From: Byssothecium circinans
Taxonomy: Eukaryota > Ascomycota > Dothideomycetes > Pleosporales > Massarinaceae
DNA length: 64,000 bases
Assembly: GCA_010015675.1 (NCBI GenBank)
Contig: ML977026.1
Location: 175,940 to 239,939 of the forward strand
Reading direction: 5' to 3'
Position 1 is the stretch's first letter. Each line of letters begins with the position of its first letter. The notes beneath the pieces were generated by a model, which did not search any database, had not been told where the DNA came from, and was given only the letters and a program-made list of their open reading frames with translations. This document shows, one piece after another, positions 22,775-33,049 of the stretch. The translations under genes and the position numbers were made by a program.

Positions 22775-24149
22775 ATGGACGGTGACCCAGCCGTTGAGCC
22801 GCAGCTCGATGGCTTCAGTCGCGTGCTCCCGCTGCCCTACCGGGTGGCTCTGATCATAGTAATGGGTACGTGGACCCTATCGCAATTCGCAACACCAAGG
22901 CTACATACTCACACGACGACGTAGGCATCTGGGCGTGGGGCCTGAACCTCCACTACCTCTCCCTCATACGAATCGACGTCCCAAGCCTCATCCGCTACCC
23001 CGCGCGCAACTCCCCCCACCACCCACCGCACTACCTCTCCTGCTACCGCGTCGCAACCGCCCTCTCCATCCCGCTCGTGCTGTCCCTATTCCTCTTCTGG
23101 ACCCTCACAAGCGGCAGTCCGAAGGACATAGTGGCCTGGGAAATCCTACCGAACCTCTACCTCCTTATCCTCGTCGTCGGCTTCATAATCCCCATCCCAT
23201 TCGTAAGCCGCAACGGGCGACACCGCACCCTCGCGACTCTGAAGCGGATAAGCATAGGCGGCATCGCCGAAGCGCAAGACGGAAAGTTCGGAGACATACT
23301 CCTCGCTGATGCTCTCACGAGCTACGCGAAAGTGCTAGGAGATCTCTTCATCTCTCTATGCATGTTCTTTTCATCTTCTCATTCGTCCACCGGCCCTCCA
23401 AACCGCAGCTGCGGCGGCGTTTACGTGGTTCCCTTCGTAATCAGCGTCCCCTCCCTGATCCGACTCCGCCAATGCCTGATCGAGTACGGCCGCGTGCGAA
23501 GAGCAAACAAGCAATCCGGTTCCATCAACCCGTCCACCGGCTGGGGCGGCGTCCACTTAGCCAACGCGCTGAAATACAGCACCGCCTTCCCCGTCATCGT
23601 TCTCTCTGCCCTGCAGCGTTCACCGGAGCCCTCTAAATACGGAATGTCAGAAGCCACGCTCTTTCGACTCTGGCTTGTCGCCGTCTTCATAAACTCGGCA
23701 TATAGTTTCTACTGGGACGTTACCCGCGATTGGGACCTCACGCTGTTCAAACCGAAAGAGAGGGATAGTCCGGAATATCCGTGGGGGCTGCGACGACATC
23801 GATGGTTCCATGCTAAGGAGTTCTACTACGGTGCAATTATTGTGGATGCGATGTTGAGGTGCACGTGGAGTTTCAAGCTCAGCCCGCATCTGGATCATTT
23901 CAATGATCTTGAGGGGGGTATCTTTTTGATGGAGGCATTGGAGGTGTTTCGGAGATGGATTTGGATCTTCTTTCGCGTGGAGTGTGAGTGGGGTGAGTAT
24001 CTCCCTTTAATTTTCTTCATGAATTGTGCCGTTGTTGGAGTAGGTGCTAATATTTCATAGTGCGGAATCATCGCGGCCCCGCTCCCGATGATATTCTTCT
24101 CGGCGACTTTTCGACGAACGGGAGATATATTAGTGATGAGAGTGATTAG
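22775..24149 (+). CDS. erd1: EXS-domain Golgi membrane protein, Erd1-like
   Basis: Yeast Erd1 is a Golgi membrane protein that recycles phosphate released by glycosylation and affects retention of ER and Golgi proteins. Three exons, 22775-22865, 22925-23992 and 24061-24149, give about 415 aa. Exon 1 (MDGDPAVEPQLDGFSRVLPL) leads into PYRVALIIVMG and, across the junction, IWAWGLNLHYL, the typical N-terminal motif. The EXS domain shows NSAYSFYWDVTRDWDL and FRRWIWIFFRVECEW. The spliced C-terminus (VRNHRGPAPDDILLGDF) matches the family. About eight hydrophobic segments are visible. Length is near the usual 360-420 aa. Confidence 0.88.
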
Positions 24150-24850
24150 ACTTGTAAGAGTAGGGAACTTGTTTGAGCATTGGCATTTGCGTGGGCATTT
24201 TCTGGCGTTTTAGCATGTCGTTTTCGCATAGATATATACCATCCATCTTCATTACAATTAAACTGTTAGAAAGAGTATGCAGATGTCTTGATGGCTTAGT
24301 AAATGTCCACTACGACGGTGGCCATCTCTGTTGTCCGAGTTTTCATACCCGCAGGAGTACTGCTCAAGCGCCTCGAGTTTATTTCTCTTGCATAGCTTCT
24401 CCAGGGGTTTGTTATAGCGTTACGTGTAGCATGGTTTTAGGGAGAATGAAAGGGTGTTACATGTGTTGCTTTGTCAGATAAGGTAAGAAGTTGTAGATAA
24501 CGAGTACTCATGCTAGTACAGGGGCACCGTTGAATTGATGTGCTAATTACGCGTTAATCCTCTAGCTTTCAACCAGCATAGGTTCCCGCCGCATTACTTC
24601 AAGCACAAAACTTCTTCCGTGTGTTTCTATTTACCTTCAATGATATTGGAGCAACAAAGATGCTCGCTTTCCGCAGGTCTAGTAGACTAGGAACTAACGT
24701 CAGGTCGTACAGACGATGTAACCGCTTTTAGTTAGCGGTGAATGCGGACATCAAATCAGGCTGCTATCTCGTTCCTTTATAAAACACCAGCACACCAAGA
24801 CGCCAAAACAAAAAACTCCCCATCACAATCCCTACCAAACCCCTCACACC
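24150..24850. other. Intergenic region, no gene seen
   Basis: 700 bp of mixed composition containing only short frames without family features. It includes the ERD1 3' flank and the F-box gene upstream region. Confidence 0.4.
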
Positions 24851-25696
24851 ATGCCATCCCCATCATCCGCACGATCCCGTGTCCTCGCGACCCCAGAACT
24901 CCTAGAAGCCATCCTCGCCCACCTCCCCCAACGCGATCTGCTGCTCACCCAACAAGTCTCCCACCTCTTCCAATCCGCGATCACAACATCGCCTCGTCTC
25001 CAACACCTCCTATTCTTCCGCGCATCCCCCGCCAGTACTTCCCGGAAATGGGCACTCAACCCGATGCTCCGCGAGCGCTTTTTACCCTGGTTTGTGACAC
25101 CCACTCCCGGGACCCCCGCGCCAGGATACTCCGCCATCGAGATGCTCGACGGCCTCGACAGCGCCAGCTCGCGAGAAGCGTTCCTAAGGGCGGAAGCAAG
25201 TTGGCGGCGGATGCTCATCGTGCAGCCTCCGCCGCAGACGCTGAGGGTCGTGCGGTTCGGGAACCACCAGCGTGAAGATTCCGCCGAGGAAGCTCGCGTC
25301 TCTTTCGAAGAGAAGGGGGCTGGGGGCGTGGCTATGGGTGTGGTTTACGACATTACGGAGTCTTTTTTGCGCAGCCGAACGGTCTCGTCTTTCGGCGTGT
25401 CCGTCACTGATTATGAAGATGACGTTGGGGGAGAAGCTGTCCCTGTCCCTGTTCCGCGGATCACTTTGTATATGACGTACACTTCGCAATGCTGTTTCTC
25501 CCCCTTGGAGCGGAAATGGGACTTACAATCCAAGGGCGCCGAAGTACAAGCCGGGGAGTTGGAGTTTGAGGATATGAATGTGGAGCGGAAAGAAAATTGG
25601 CATAGGATTAATATGGACTGGAGGAGCGATTTGACGGTCAAAAGAGGTGGAGTGAGTCAGGCGGAATTTGGGGAGTGGAAGGTAGTTCGGTCCTAA
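24851..25696 (+). CDS. F-box domain protein
   Basis: Single exon of 281 aa from the ATG at 24851. An F-box lies near residues 10-50 (ATPELLEAILAHLPQRDLLL, then QQVSHLFQSAI and SPRLQHLLFF), the Skp1-binding motif of SCF ubiquitin ligase adaptors. The remaining 230 residues show no repeats or other known domain, as in the many fungal F-box proteins with unknown targets. No intron is needed. Substrate is unknown. Confidence 0.75.
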   Translation: MPSPSSARSRVLATPELLEAILAHLPQRDLLLTQQVSHLFQSAITTSPRLQHLLFFRASPASTSRKWALNPMLRERFLPWFVTPTPGTPAPGYSAIEMLDGLDSASSREAFLRAEASWRRMLIVQPPPQTLRVVRFGNHQREDSAEEARVSFEEKGAGGVAMGVVYDITESFLRSRTVSSFGVSVTDYEDDVGGEAVPVPVPRITLYMTYTSQCCFSPLERKWDLQSKGAEVQAGELEFEDMNVERKENWHRINMDWRSDLTVKRGGVSQAEFGEWKVVRS

Positions 25697-28401
25697 CTTT
25701 TCTGATCTGGGACGGGTTGCGGATTACTAACTACAGGTCGCGATAGTGGGAGCGGATGCCGCTTGCTAAGCAGTTGCGTTATGTTAAGGAGGTAGATATG
25801 CCAGATAGGTATTTTATGCCGGTGGATTCTGGCCCCAATTTGAGAGGAATAGTCGGCTGGGAGGACGCCGGGTATGGATACGTGGGGTTTGGAGGAGATA
25901 ATTAGGGAGTACTGTCTTGTTTTAAATGCTTGAGAGAGGTTTGATGAATGGGGAAGTAGTACGGCTGTTCTACGACCACTTGTTTCGATCGTTAACATTT
26001 CTTAAAGCTTTACAATATCTTGCTCTAGGGAGCATAATGACTTTCAAATTATGTCTTAGGTGCTTACATCCAGTAAAAGCCACGCAATATGACAGATGAG
26101 TTAAACGATATCGAGAAACATTCTCATTCCTGTCTAACTGGCTTTAACTCGTCTCATTCCTCCTCCGTGGTTATAGGTATAAGAGCTACAGAGAATACCC
26201 TTCACTATTCTCACAATCCCATCATCTAACAGCCCATCCATCAGCGCAATGACATTCCACAGTGACAACATTATGCAAGACCTCTTCGCAAAAGCCAACG
26301 TCCTAGCTAGATTCCAACAAAAACAGAAAACCTAAAACCTAGGATTGCGTATCCGGGTTGCCGACAGAGAAGCTAACGTGCAGCAGAACAAGCTCTAAGT
26401 AAACTTCCTAATTAGTTATAAAGGAGTTAACAAGCACCAGAATAATGTCCTTGCCAACTAGCTAGTTAAATACAGAGTACGTAGCAAGCACCGATATAAT
26501 CTACTTGCTATTTTCCTGGACCATGTAGCCGCCATTTCAAGGGGAGGGGTGGCATAGCAGGCAAGAGGTAAGTGATTATAGCTATTATGTTCTAGATATA
26601 ACCGCTAATTACATACAGTATGTTACAACTCGCGCGAAGGTAACTACGGAATGGCATGTACTAAATATATTGCGATAAGCTTCTCCACCGTTATTAAGCG
26701 CTAATATATAAGTGCTACCTGAAAATCTATAGATTCTAAACATGCTAAAAATGGAAAAGGTAGAGGAACTGGAATAGGAGTTCCGCTAGGATGTTTCCTT
26801 AATGCTAATTAAAATAGTAGTTCAACACTAAAACCAATTCCGCTACTAATTCAAAATTCCTTTCCTCTTTGAATATGCAAAGGAAGCCAATTTCCTGAAC
26901 ACGAGCGCGAACTACAGCACTACCTCTGATCCCGAGGCTTCCCTTCACGCAGCCATGTATAAGGGTGGCGGAGCTGGTCAGTAATGTCAACCTAAAGGAT
27001 TCCGCATTTTAGCTGATAGCGCGTGCACTGCTTGAAGATAATCTAGGCCTGTTACATTTCATCAAGCTTGCGGATTGGGTTTTTGAGGGTAGGAGTAATT
27101 AGGTGTTCTAGCAGCCATGTGGTATACTTGCCAATTACAGTGCATTCTAGGCCCTAGTATGGAGCTAGGAGGATCTAGCACGATATTTTGAGCTTATTGA
27201 TTTGAGCAAGGGGACTTATAGCTGGTGGCATAAAGAGGTTGTAGTAGGCTTAGCGAAAGTTACTACGAAATATCCTTAGGCGGTGAAGAAGCGGTCGCTA
27301 GAGATTCTTGCTAAGTCCAATGTTTCAGTGGTACCGAAAGAGGAGGAAGAATTAGATAAGGAGGGTGGAGGAGATGAGGGGGAGGAGGAGGGATAAGTTA
27401 GTTAGTTCTATCATTATCGTGTTAAGAAATACTATAGATGCAGGTCATTGATAAGAGGAGGAAATCTAGGAACAACTACTAAACGCAGCAAAGGATCGCT
27501 GTACTAATGCAGAATTATTGCAAAGGTTTACGGTATGCATGTTTTGTAAAGCCTAGCCAGGAGCTTCACAGTAGAGTTTACGCGCAGCTTTATAGGGATT
27601 ATACAGTCATGCTCGTGGACTTTAAAAGCTATTTATGTAAGGTGTTCCCAAGACACTGAAATGCTGCGAACCTACGCAAGGAGTAATCTCTTTATCTCTT
27701 CTCTTCTTCCTCTTGTGACGGCATGCACAGGCACACACTATTCAGCAGTCTCGCTCTAGCAAATCGTTATATGTTTGTTACAGCATCTTTCCGCAAGAGT
27801 AGGTATAGCAATGACTCATTGGGAGTATCAATAGTGCGAATGGGGAGTGATGGGTAGTGGAACGTAAGTATAAATCTATGCTTTTATTTGTATTTAAATA
27901 GTGCAGGCTAGGATTGAATTGTATGCTTAGGATTTACAAGTTTAGATGCGGATATACAATAACGCGTTGGTATTATACGCTAATGGATGCTACGAAGGCG
28001 AGCTTTGGTAGGAAGAAGTGCTCAGGTAACAAGCTATTGAGGCTCCTGTTACTATTATAGCTCTAAGTTTGAGCGGAGTTTTAGGCATTGTATCCCCTTT
28101 AGACGAGCATTGCAAGGTATGGTTGCAAGTTCCCTTTTCGAGATCTCGCTACTACAAAAGGGTGGGGCGGTGGAGAAAACCCATGAGGCGACTCTCTATG
28201 CTGGAAGTTTTGGAATTATGCTGCTGCGGGGTACTTGTATCCTCAGTTCATGGCAAGCTTAACTTTTAACTATCCCTTTTAGCTCCTGTGTATATATATT
28301 ATATAGCTTCGAAATATTTTTTAAGGTAGTAATCTAACACATGCACTAATGTGGGCTTTTGAGCTGCTGGTTGAGAGCTGGCCTTGGAGTTAGCCTAACG
28401 T
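25697..28401. repeat. Accessory spacer with decayed coding relics
   Basis: A 2.7-kb gene-poor, AT-biased region. Around 26,990-27,395 the plus strand keeps a long protein-like frame broken by several TAG codons, with segments such as LLHFIKLADWVFEG, LSKGTYSWWHKEVVVGLAKV and a Glu/Gly-rich end. I cannot name the family. It looks like a transposon or gene relic hit by C-to-T changes. Confidence 0.4.
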
Positions 28402-28493
28402 GCTACCTTTTTTGCTGTTTTAAGGTTTCTTCTAAGAATGGTAAATTCTAAATAGGCTCGCAAGGGATAGGGGTTCGATCCACGCAGGTAGCA
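28402..28493 (+). pseudogene. tRNA-like relic, possibly tRNA-Leu
   Basis: The 5' gctacct pairs perfectly with 3' aggtagc, and a perfect B-box-like ggttcgatcc sits at the right distance before it. The total of about 92 nt and an extra arm of class II size point to a Leu or Ser tRNA. A loop of sequence ctaagaa would give anticodon AAG. The D-arm (A box) has become T-rich, and the anticodon and T stems contain mismatches, so it is probably a dead or SINE-derived copy. Confidence 0.4.
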
Positions 28494-28895
28494 ATATTTT
28501 TTGTATTTGTAGTTTTTATGCATTCTGTAATTCTTAAGGTCGATAAGACCTAAGAATATGTTTTAGGAGTGCTGGCGATCTTTGGGTAGTAGTAACAGTG
28601 AAGATGTACGTTTTATAGAGCAGTCTAGATCTTCTTGTCATGCCAACACGAAGGTAATAATCACCAATATATGGGCACATATAAGGGCTTTGCTGTTCAG
28701 CACGGTTGTCTACGGAACCCTTAGATAAGTGAAAAATGTACGTTGTCAACACTGACGCAGTGCCGCGTTGTTGCAGTCACTGCCATCTCAATCTTTGCAC
28801 GACCAAGCCGACTATTATAAATAGGGCTAAACGGAATCCCATGTTGAAAGAGACTAAAGAGAAAAATTACAAATGACAAGCAAGTTATTGTATTT

Positions 28896-30221
28896 ATGAT
28901 GAGTGATAAGGACTCTTACCGGCAAAGCATTATTGGTGTCCGGATGGAAGTCATAGCTCTAGCCTGCCTATTAAAACGCCAAAGAGGAGAATTGGCCGAT
29001 GATACAGCGAGCCCTTCAAACAATATTCACGCCGTTATTGATACACATCACCGAGCAGGACACATTCACACTGTGGACCCGGATATCGATAATGATAATG
29101 AGGTCTTGTCAGAAAACGTCCCTCTAGGGAGATTCCTCGACCGATTAGCGTTTGTATTAGCTGGTGGCGAGACGGGTAAACATGTCACTGAAACTGCGTA
29201 CGTAACAGTGAAGCAAGATAAGGAAGAAGATATTCCAAAGATATATGTCACGAAGAATAAGAGCGCGTATAAGTACCAGTCGCATGCCAACAAAATGCAG
29301 AAGTGGCTGCGGAATGTGGCTACGAAAACTGCAACAGAGGCTGAGAAGATACGTGCGTAGAAGTACTTCGTCGAGTTTAACAAGGGATCAATTGACAAGT
29401 ATGTTAAGGAGATTCAGGAGGTAGGTATGGATGGCGTTTGCTCGTACTTTGCGTCCTCGCCATCGAAAAACTTAGCCCGTGAATTCTGCAAACTCTGTAA
29501 GGAGTTCTCACCAACTGGAAGCGATGCAGCTTCCACTCGCCAATCCATCATTGATAAGGCACGAGAAATTCGACTCCAAAAACGATCTAAGAATGAGCTA
29601 GAACAGCCCCGCCCGCAACCTCTTACTTCCTTATATCTGCTTGGTCTTTACCGCGCTTCTTTCGAAACCTTTCAGACTTTCGCCAGCAAGCACTCACCCT
29701 TCCGCGACCTCCGTATTGAGTGCGTCCCAGATACCAATGGTCTCGGAGATCAAATTCTTTGGCCAGAAATTCTGGAGACGATGAAGTTATTTCGCCCTAA
29801 TCACCAGTTTCAGCTAAAGGAACGCACATGGGAGGGCAAAGTCCATGCAGAGATACAAATGCTCAACCACCTAGAAAGCTTAGGTGAGAACGAGACACCT
29901 CACTTATATATCGGATGCAGCAAAAAGGCTTGCTGGATGTGCCACGTTATGTTGCAAGAGTACACCCTCCAGTCTTGTACGGAAAGCATAGGCAGAAAGC
30001 TTCGGATGAAACACTCTTCTCTTCAGATTTTTAAAAGATGGGACCCTCCTTTCTTCGACTCGGAGGATATGCGGGATGAGTATTTGCGCTGCCTAACGAA
30101 GATGAGGGACTTGATGGTAAGTGAATTGGAAAGGACTGAAGCGCAAGTTAAGCGCAGCCAAGAAACGGCAGATCTTAGTCAAAACAATAGTGCTGATAAT
30201 AGTCCTAAAAGGGGTCTTTGA
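28896..30221 (+). pseudogene. OTT_1508-like nucleic-acid deaminase, one in-frame stop
   Basis: OTT_1508-like proteins are a fungal branch of the cytidine-deaminase superfamily, thought to edit or mutate nucleic acids in genome conflict; substrates are unknown. The frame from ATG 28896 runs 441 codons to 30221 and is interrupted once, by TAG at 29358-29360. The zinc site is visible: His and Glu in GKVHAEIQML (near 29,841) and the two cysteines of KKACWMCHVML (near 29,930). Downstream, LQIFKRWDPPFF is the expected C-terminal element. The half before the TAG is helical and charged. Sequence across the stop reads naturally (IRA, stop, KYFVEFNKG), so a single CAG- or TGG-to-TAG change is likely. 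If the stop is real, translation from an internal start such as ATG 29427 would still include the whole catalytic part. Confidence 0.62.
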
Positions 30222-30775
30222 GGCCTGTTCCGGAGAGAGTCGGGATATGGGTCTGGTGACCAGTCAGATGAGGCACTAAACAAGTAACTTTAGTTCATCC
30301 ATGGAAGTCGGAATCCGCTAAGGAGTGTGTAACAGCTCTCCCACAGCCAACTCCTTTCCGTCATTTCGAGGATCGAATCAGAAGAACCGTTCTCTGGAAA
30401 ATTACTCCAAGGTGGATACATGTTTAATACTTTGCTGTGTGAGGCTCCCCTGGCCATGTCAAGGTGTCCACCGAACATATGGATAGTCCCGAAGCTGTCT
30501 GTTTGTATACCTGCTCCAATTAAACAAAATAATAATAATTCATACCCGTGTAATTCAATGCTGTGCTTTCAGTGGTACCGTATAACGAGAAAAGTTACTG
30601 ATCAGTGATCAATTGCTGATGCCGTTCACCAGTGGCCCGAGCGCCACGGCCCCCATCCGATCACAAGCCGAGGTCCAAATGTCTTGGCAGCCAACATCAA
30701 CCATCGCATCGCATATTAACAATTATTCCTCCGCTCCTCATCCCGTCTTCTAACTACCCTCCTCCGTACCCCACA
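30222..30775. promoter_or_regulatory. Spacer with PEX10 upstream region
   Basis: About 550 bp with no convincing gene. The last 150 bases are C- and T-rich, as in fungal promoters just before a start codon. Confidence 0.35.
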
Positions 30776-31918
30776 ATGTCATCCTCGCCGCGATACGCGT
30801 ATCCCTTCGCGACCTCCCCCGACGTTATCCGCTCCCACCAAAAAGACGCGTATTTCAGCGGTGTACTTCTCGAGCAACTCTCCACGCTTCTCCGCAAAAT
30901 CAAAGGCGCAAGATATGCGCACACATATACATCTGAGACGCGCGTATTGAGTGAGCTTCTTTATCTCGGACTGACGACGTTGATTGGGAACCGGACGTTG
31001 GGCGAAGAGTACTGCGACATCGTACAAGTTGAGGGAGAGAATGGCCGGTTACCGGCGTTGGGGAGGAGAGCTGGATACATACTGAGCTGCATATTAGGCC
31101 CGTATGCTTTGGCAAAGATACTGCCGGCATTCAGAAGGAGAATAAGAGCGAAGCTGGAGGCGAATCTGAGGCGATATACGAGGCTACAAGCAAGGGCACA
31201 GCAGCAGGCGAAAGAGATTGGGAGCAACAAGGTTATATCCACGCCTCTGGGAGCACGCATTCAGAGCTACATTTTGAAAAACTTGGATACTATCACCTCA
31301 CCATCGCCTGTTTACGCGCTATCACTAGCGACCTTCTACTTCACCGGAAGCTACTACCACCTCTCAAAGCGGTTGTGGAACCTTCGATATATCTTCACGC
31401 GCAAAGTTCAGGACAGCGACAACCGGGCGGGCTATGAGGTCCTTGGCGTATTGCTGGTCCTCCAAATGGCCGTGCAAGCCTACCTACATCTCCAAAACAC
31501 AATGACGCGCGACACCATCAGCAGTGGCGCCCTCGGTACCGGAACCGGCGCGACAGCTGTCGTAGGTGGCGGTGTAGAAGTCTCACTCGACCCAAACGCG
31601 TACAGCGCCAACAACGCGCTTCTTTTCGATAGCCCAGCGAACCCTTCCTCAGCACCATCTGAGCTGCAGAAGTGGACGAATACGCCGTCCTCGGATCAGC
31701 CGAAATATGAGCTCAATGACGATGAAACGATGGCGTGGATAGGAGGCGGGAACAGGAAATGCACATTGTGCTTGGAGGGGATGAAGGATCCTAGTGTGAC
31801 TACTTGTGGACATGTGTTTTGCTGGACTTGTATTAGTGACTGGGCGAGGGAGAAGCCTGAATGTCCGCTTTGCAGACAGAGTTGTCTGGTGCAGCACATC
31901 CTTCCGCTGCGTGGATGA
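30776..31918 (+). CDS. pex10: Peroxisome biogenesis RING ubiquitin ligase Pex10
   Basis: Pex10 is a peroxisomal membrane E3 ligase that, with Pex2 and Pex12, ubiquitinates the Pex5 import receptor for recycling. Single exon, 380 aa. The ATG at 30776 is chosen because FATSPDVIRSHQKDAYF, the typical Pex10 N-terminus, follows. Membrane-embedded helices span roughly residues 70-250 (for example GYILSCILGPYALAKILPAF). A C-terminal C3HC4 RING occupies about residues 328-368, with CTLCLEGMKDPSVTTCGHVF and CPLCRQSC. All eight zinc ligands are present. It is an intact core gene between two damaged accessory genes. Confidence 0.94.
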   Translation: MSSSPRYAYPFATSPDVIRSHQKDAYFSGVLLEQLSTLLRKIKGARYAHTYTSETRVLSELLYLGLTTLIGNRTLGEEYCDIVQVEGENGRLPALGRRAGYILSCILGPYALAKILPAFRRRIRAKLEANLRRYTRLQARAQQQAKEIGSNKVISTPLGARIQSYILKNLDTITSPSPVYALSLATFYFTGSYYHLSKRLWNLRYIFTRKVQDSDNRAGYEVLGVLLVLQMAVQAYLHLQNTMTRDTISSGALGTGTGATAVVGGGVEVSLDPNAYSANNALLFDSPANPSSAPSELQKWTNTPSSDQPKYELNDDETMAWIGGGNRKCTLCLEGMKDPSVTTCGHVFCWTCISDWAREKPECPLCRQSCLVQHILPLRG

Positions 31919-31949
31919 TGCGTATCCTTTCGTAAAAATGATGTAAAAT

Positions 31950-32387
31950 GATTCCTTGTAACCCTATCCAAGGGGGGATGCAGCACCTAGTACATTACTT
32001 CGAAGACAAGCTTTTACTGTCTCAAGGGTGAGGATAGGTAGCAACGCTAGGTTCCCCTTTTAGAGATACGTTTTCAGAGGTAATCCAAAAAGATTACTGT
32101 GAAACCAATCTAAGGGGGATACAGCCCCTAGTACATAGCTTAGAAGATGAGCTCTCACTATCTCGGGAGTGAGAATAGGCATCCACGCTGCATTCCCCTT
32201 TTAGAGACGCATCTTTGGAGATAATACAAAAAGATTACCGCAAACCCTATCTACGGTGTATATAACGCCCGATACTTAACTAAGAAGACGAAATTTCACT
32301 GTCTCGAGGGTGGAGCTAGGTAGCTACGCCGCATCCTACTTTTCCTTACTACGCAAGATAAATCTTTAGAAATAATATAAATAGTTG
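31950..32387. repeat. Three tandem copies of a ~142-bp repeat
   Basis: Units begin at about 31,950, 32,092 and 32,233, each starting gatt and containing a core of the form ctatc-x-agggggata-x-ag, then cctagtacat, ctcactatctcgg-like and ttccccttttagaga-like segments. Units are roughly 75-85% alike by eye. Related single copies appear near 19,560 and 41,540. There is no coding potential. It could be a satellite or part of a non-autonomous element. Confidence 0.75.
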
Positions 32388-33049
32388 ATGGGGTTGACAA
32401 CTCGCTTGCGCTGACAGCTCGCTTGCCAGTTCCGTTATTCCGCGTCAGCCTTCATGATAAAATTCTCCATATCTTTTCCATCGTTCTTCCCCCCACGGCG
32501 ATGTCCCCGGCTCTGAAGAAACTTGATTTTCTACATCATTATGGAGATTACGGTCGTCTGAAATGGCACCCTAACACGGAATGAGGACAGCCAGGTTAGT
32601 CCTCGGAGCAACATTACGCAGTGCGACATCGAGATCGCCAAAGCACCTGCACTCTTTTCCAAATCCGGCGCTCCAAGCATTCAGCTCCTCGTGTTCTTAG
32701 CGACTTAGCGGCCGTTTTTAAGGTTGCGGGGTGGGGCGGGCCGCTGATTTGCCTACTGTTAATTTAAGGACAGCGAGCTATCCTGTATTTTAAAAGTAAA
32801 GCCCGCTCTTAGGCAGTTTCTATTCGCTAACACTGCTTTCAATGCTACCACACGGTACTATACTAGGTTCACTTCTAATTTATCAGCTCGCTAAGACTGG
32901 CGGCGTCCTCTACGCGCATTCTCGCTAGATCCTGGGGTTTGACTTGAATTAGGCTTTATATACATAGGCAGGGCCACCGATGGCGGATTCTGGCGTCGCT
33001 TCGATTACACTCATCTGTTGAAAACAACTTCTCGCACACAAAGGGCACT
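32388..33049. other. Spacer and upstream region of the ankyrin-SPRY gene
   Basis: No gene seen. Contains a short duplicated phrase, ctcgcttgc, twice near 32,400-32,425, otherwise ordinary sequence. Confidence 0.35.

Noticed and set aside
31950..32387. Tandem repeat considered as a CRISPR array
   Set aside because: Units are contiguous with no unique spacers, they are 142 bp long, and the genome is eukaryotic.
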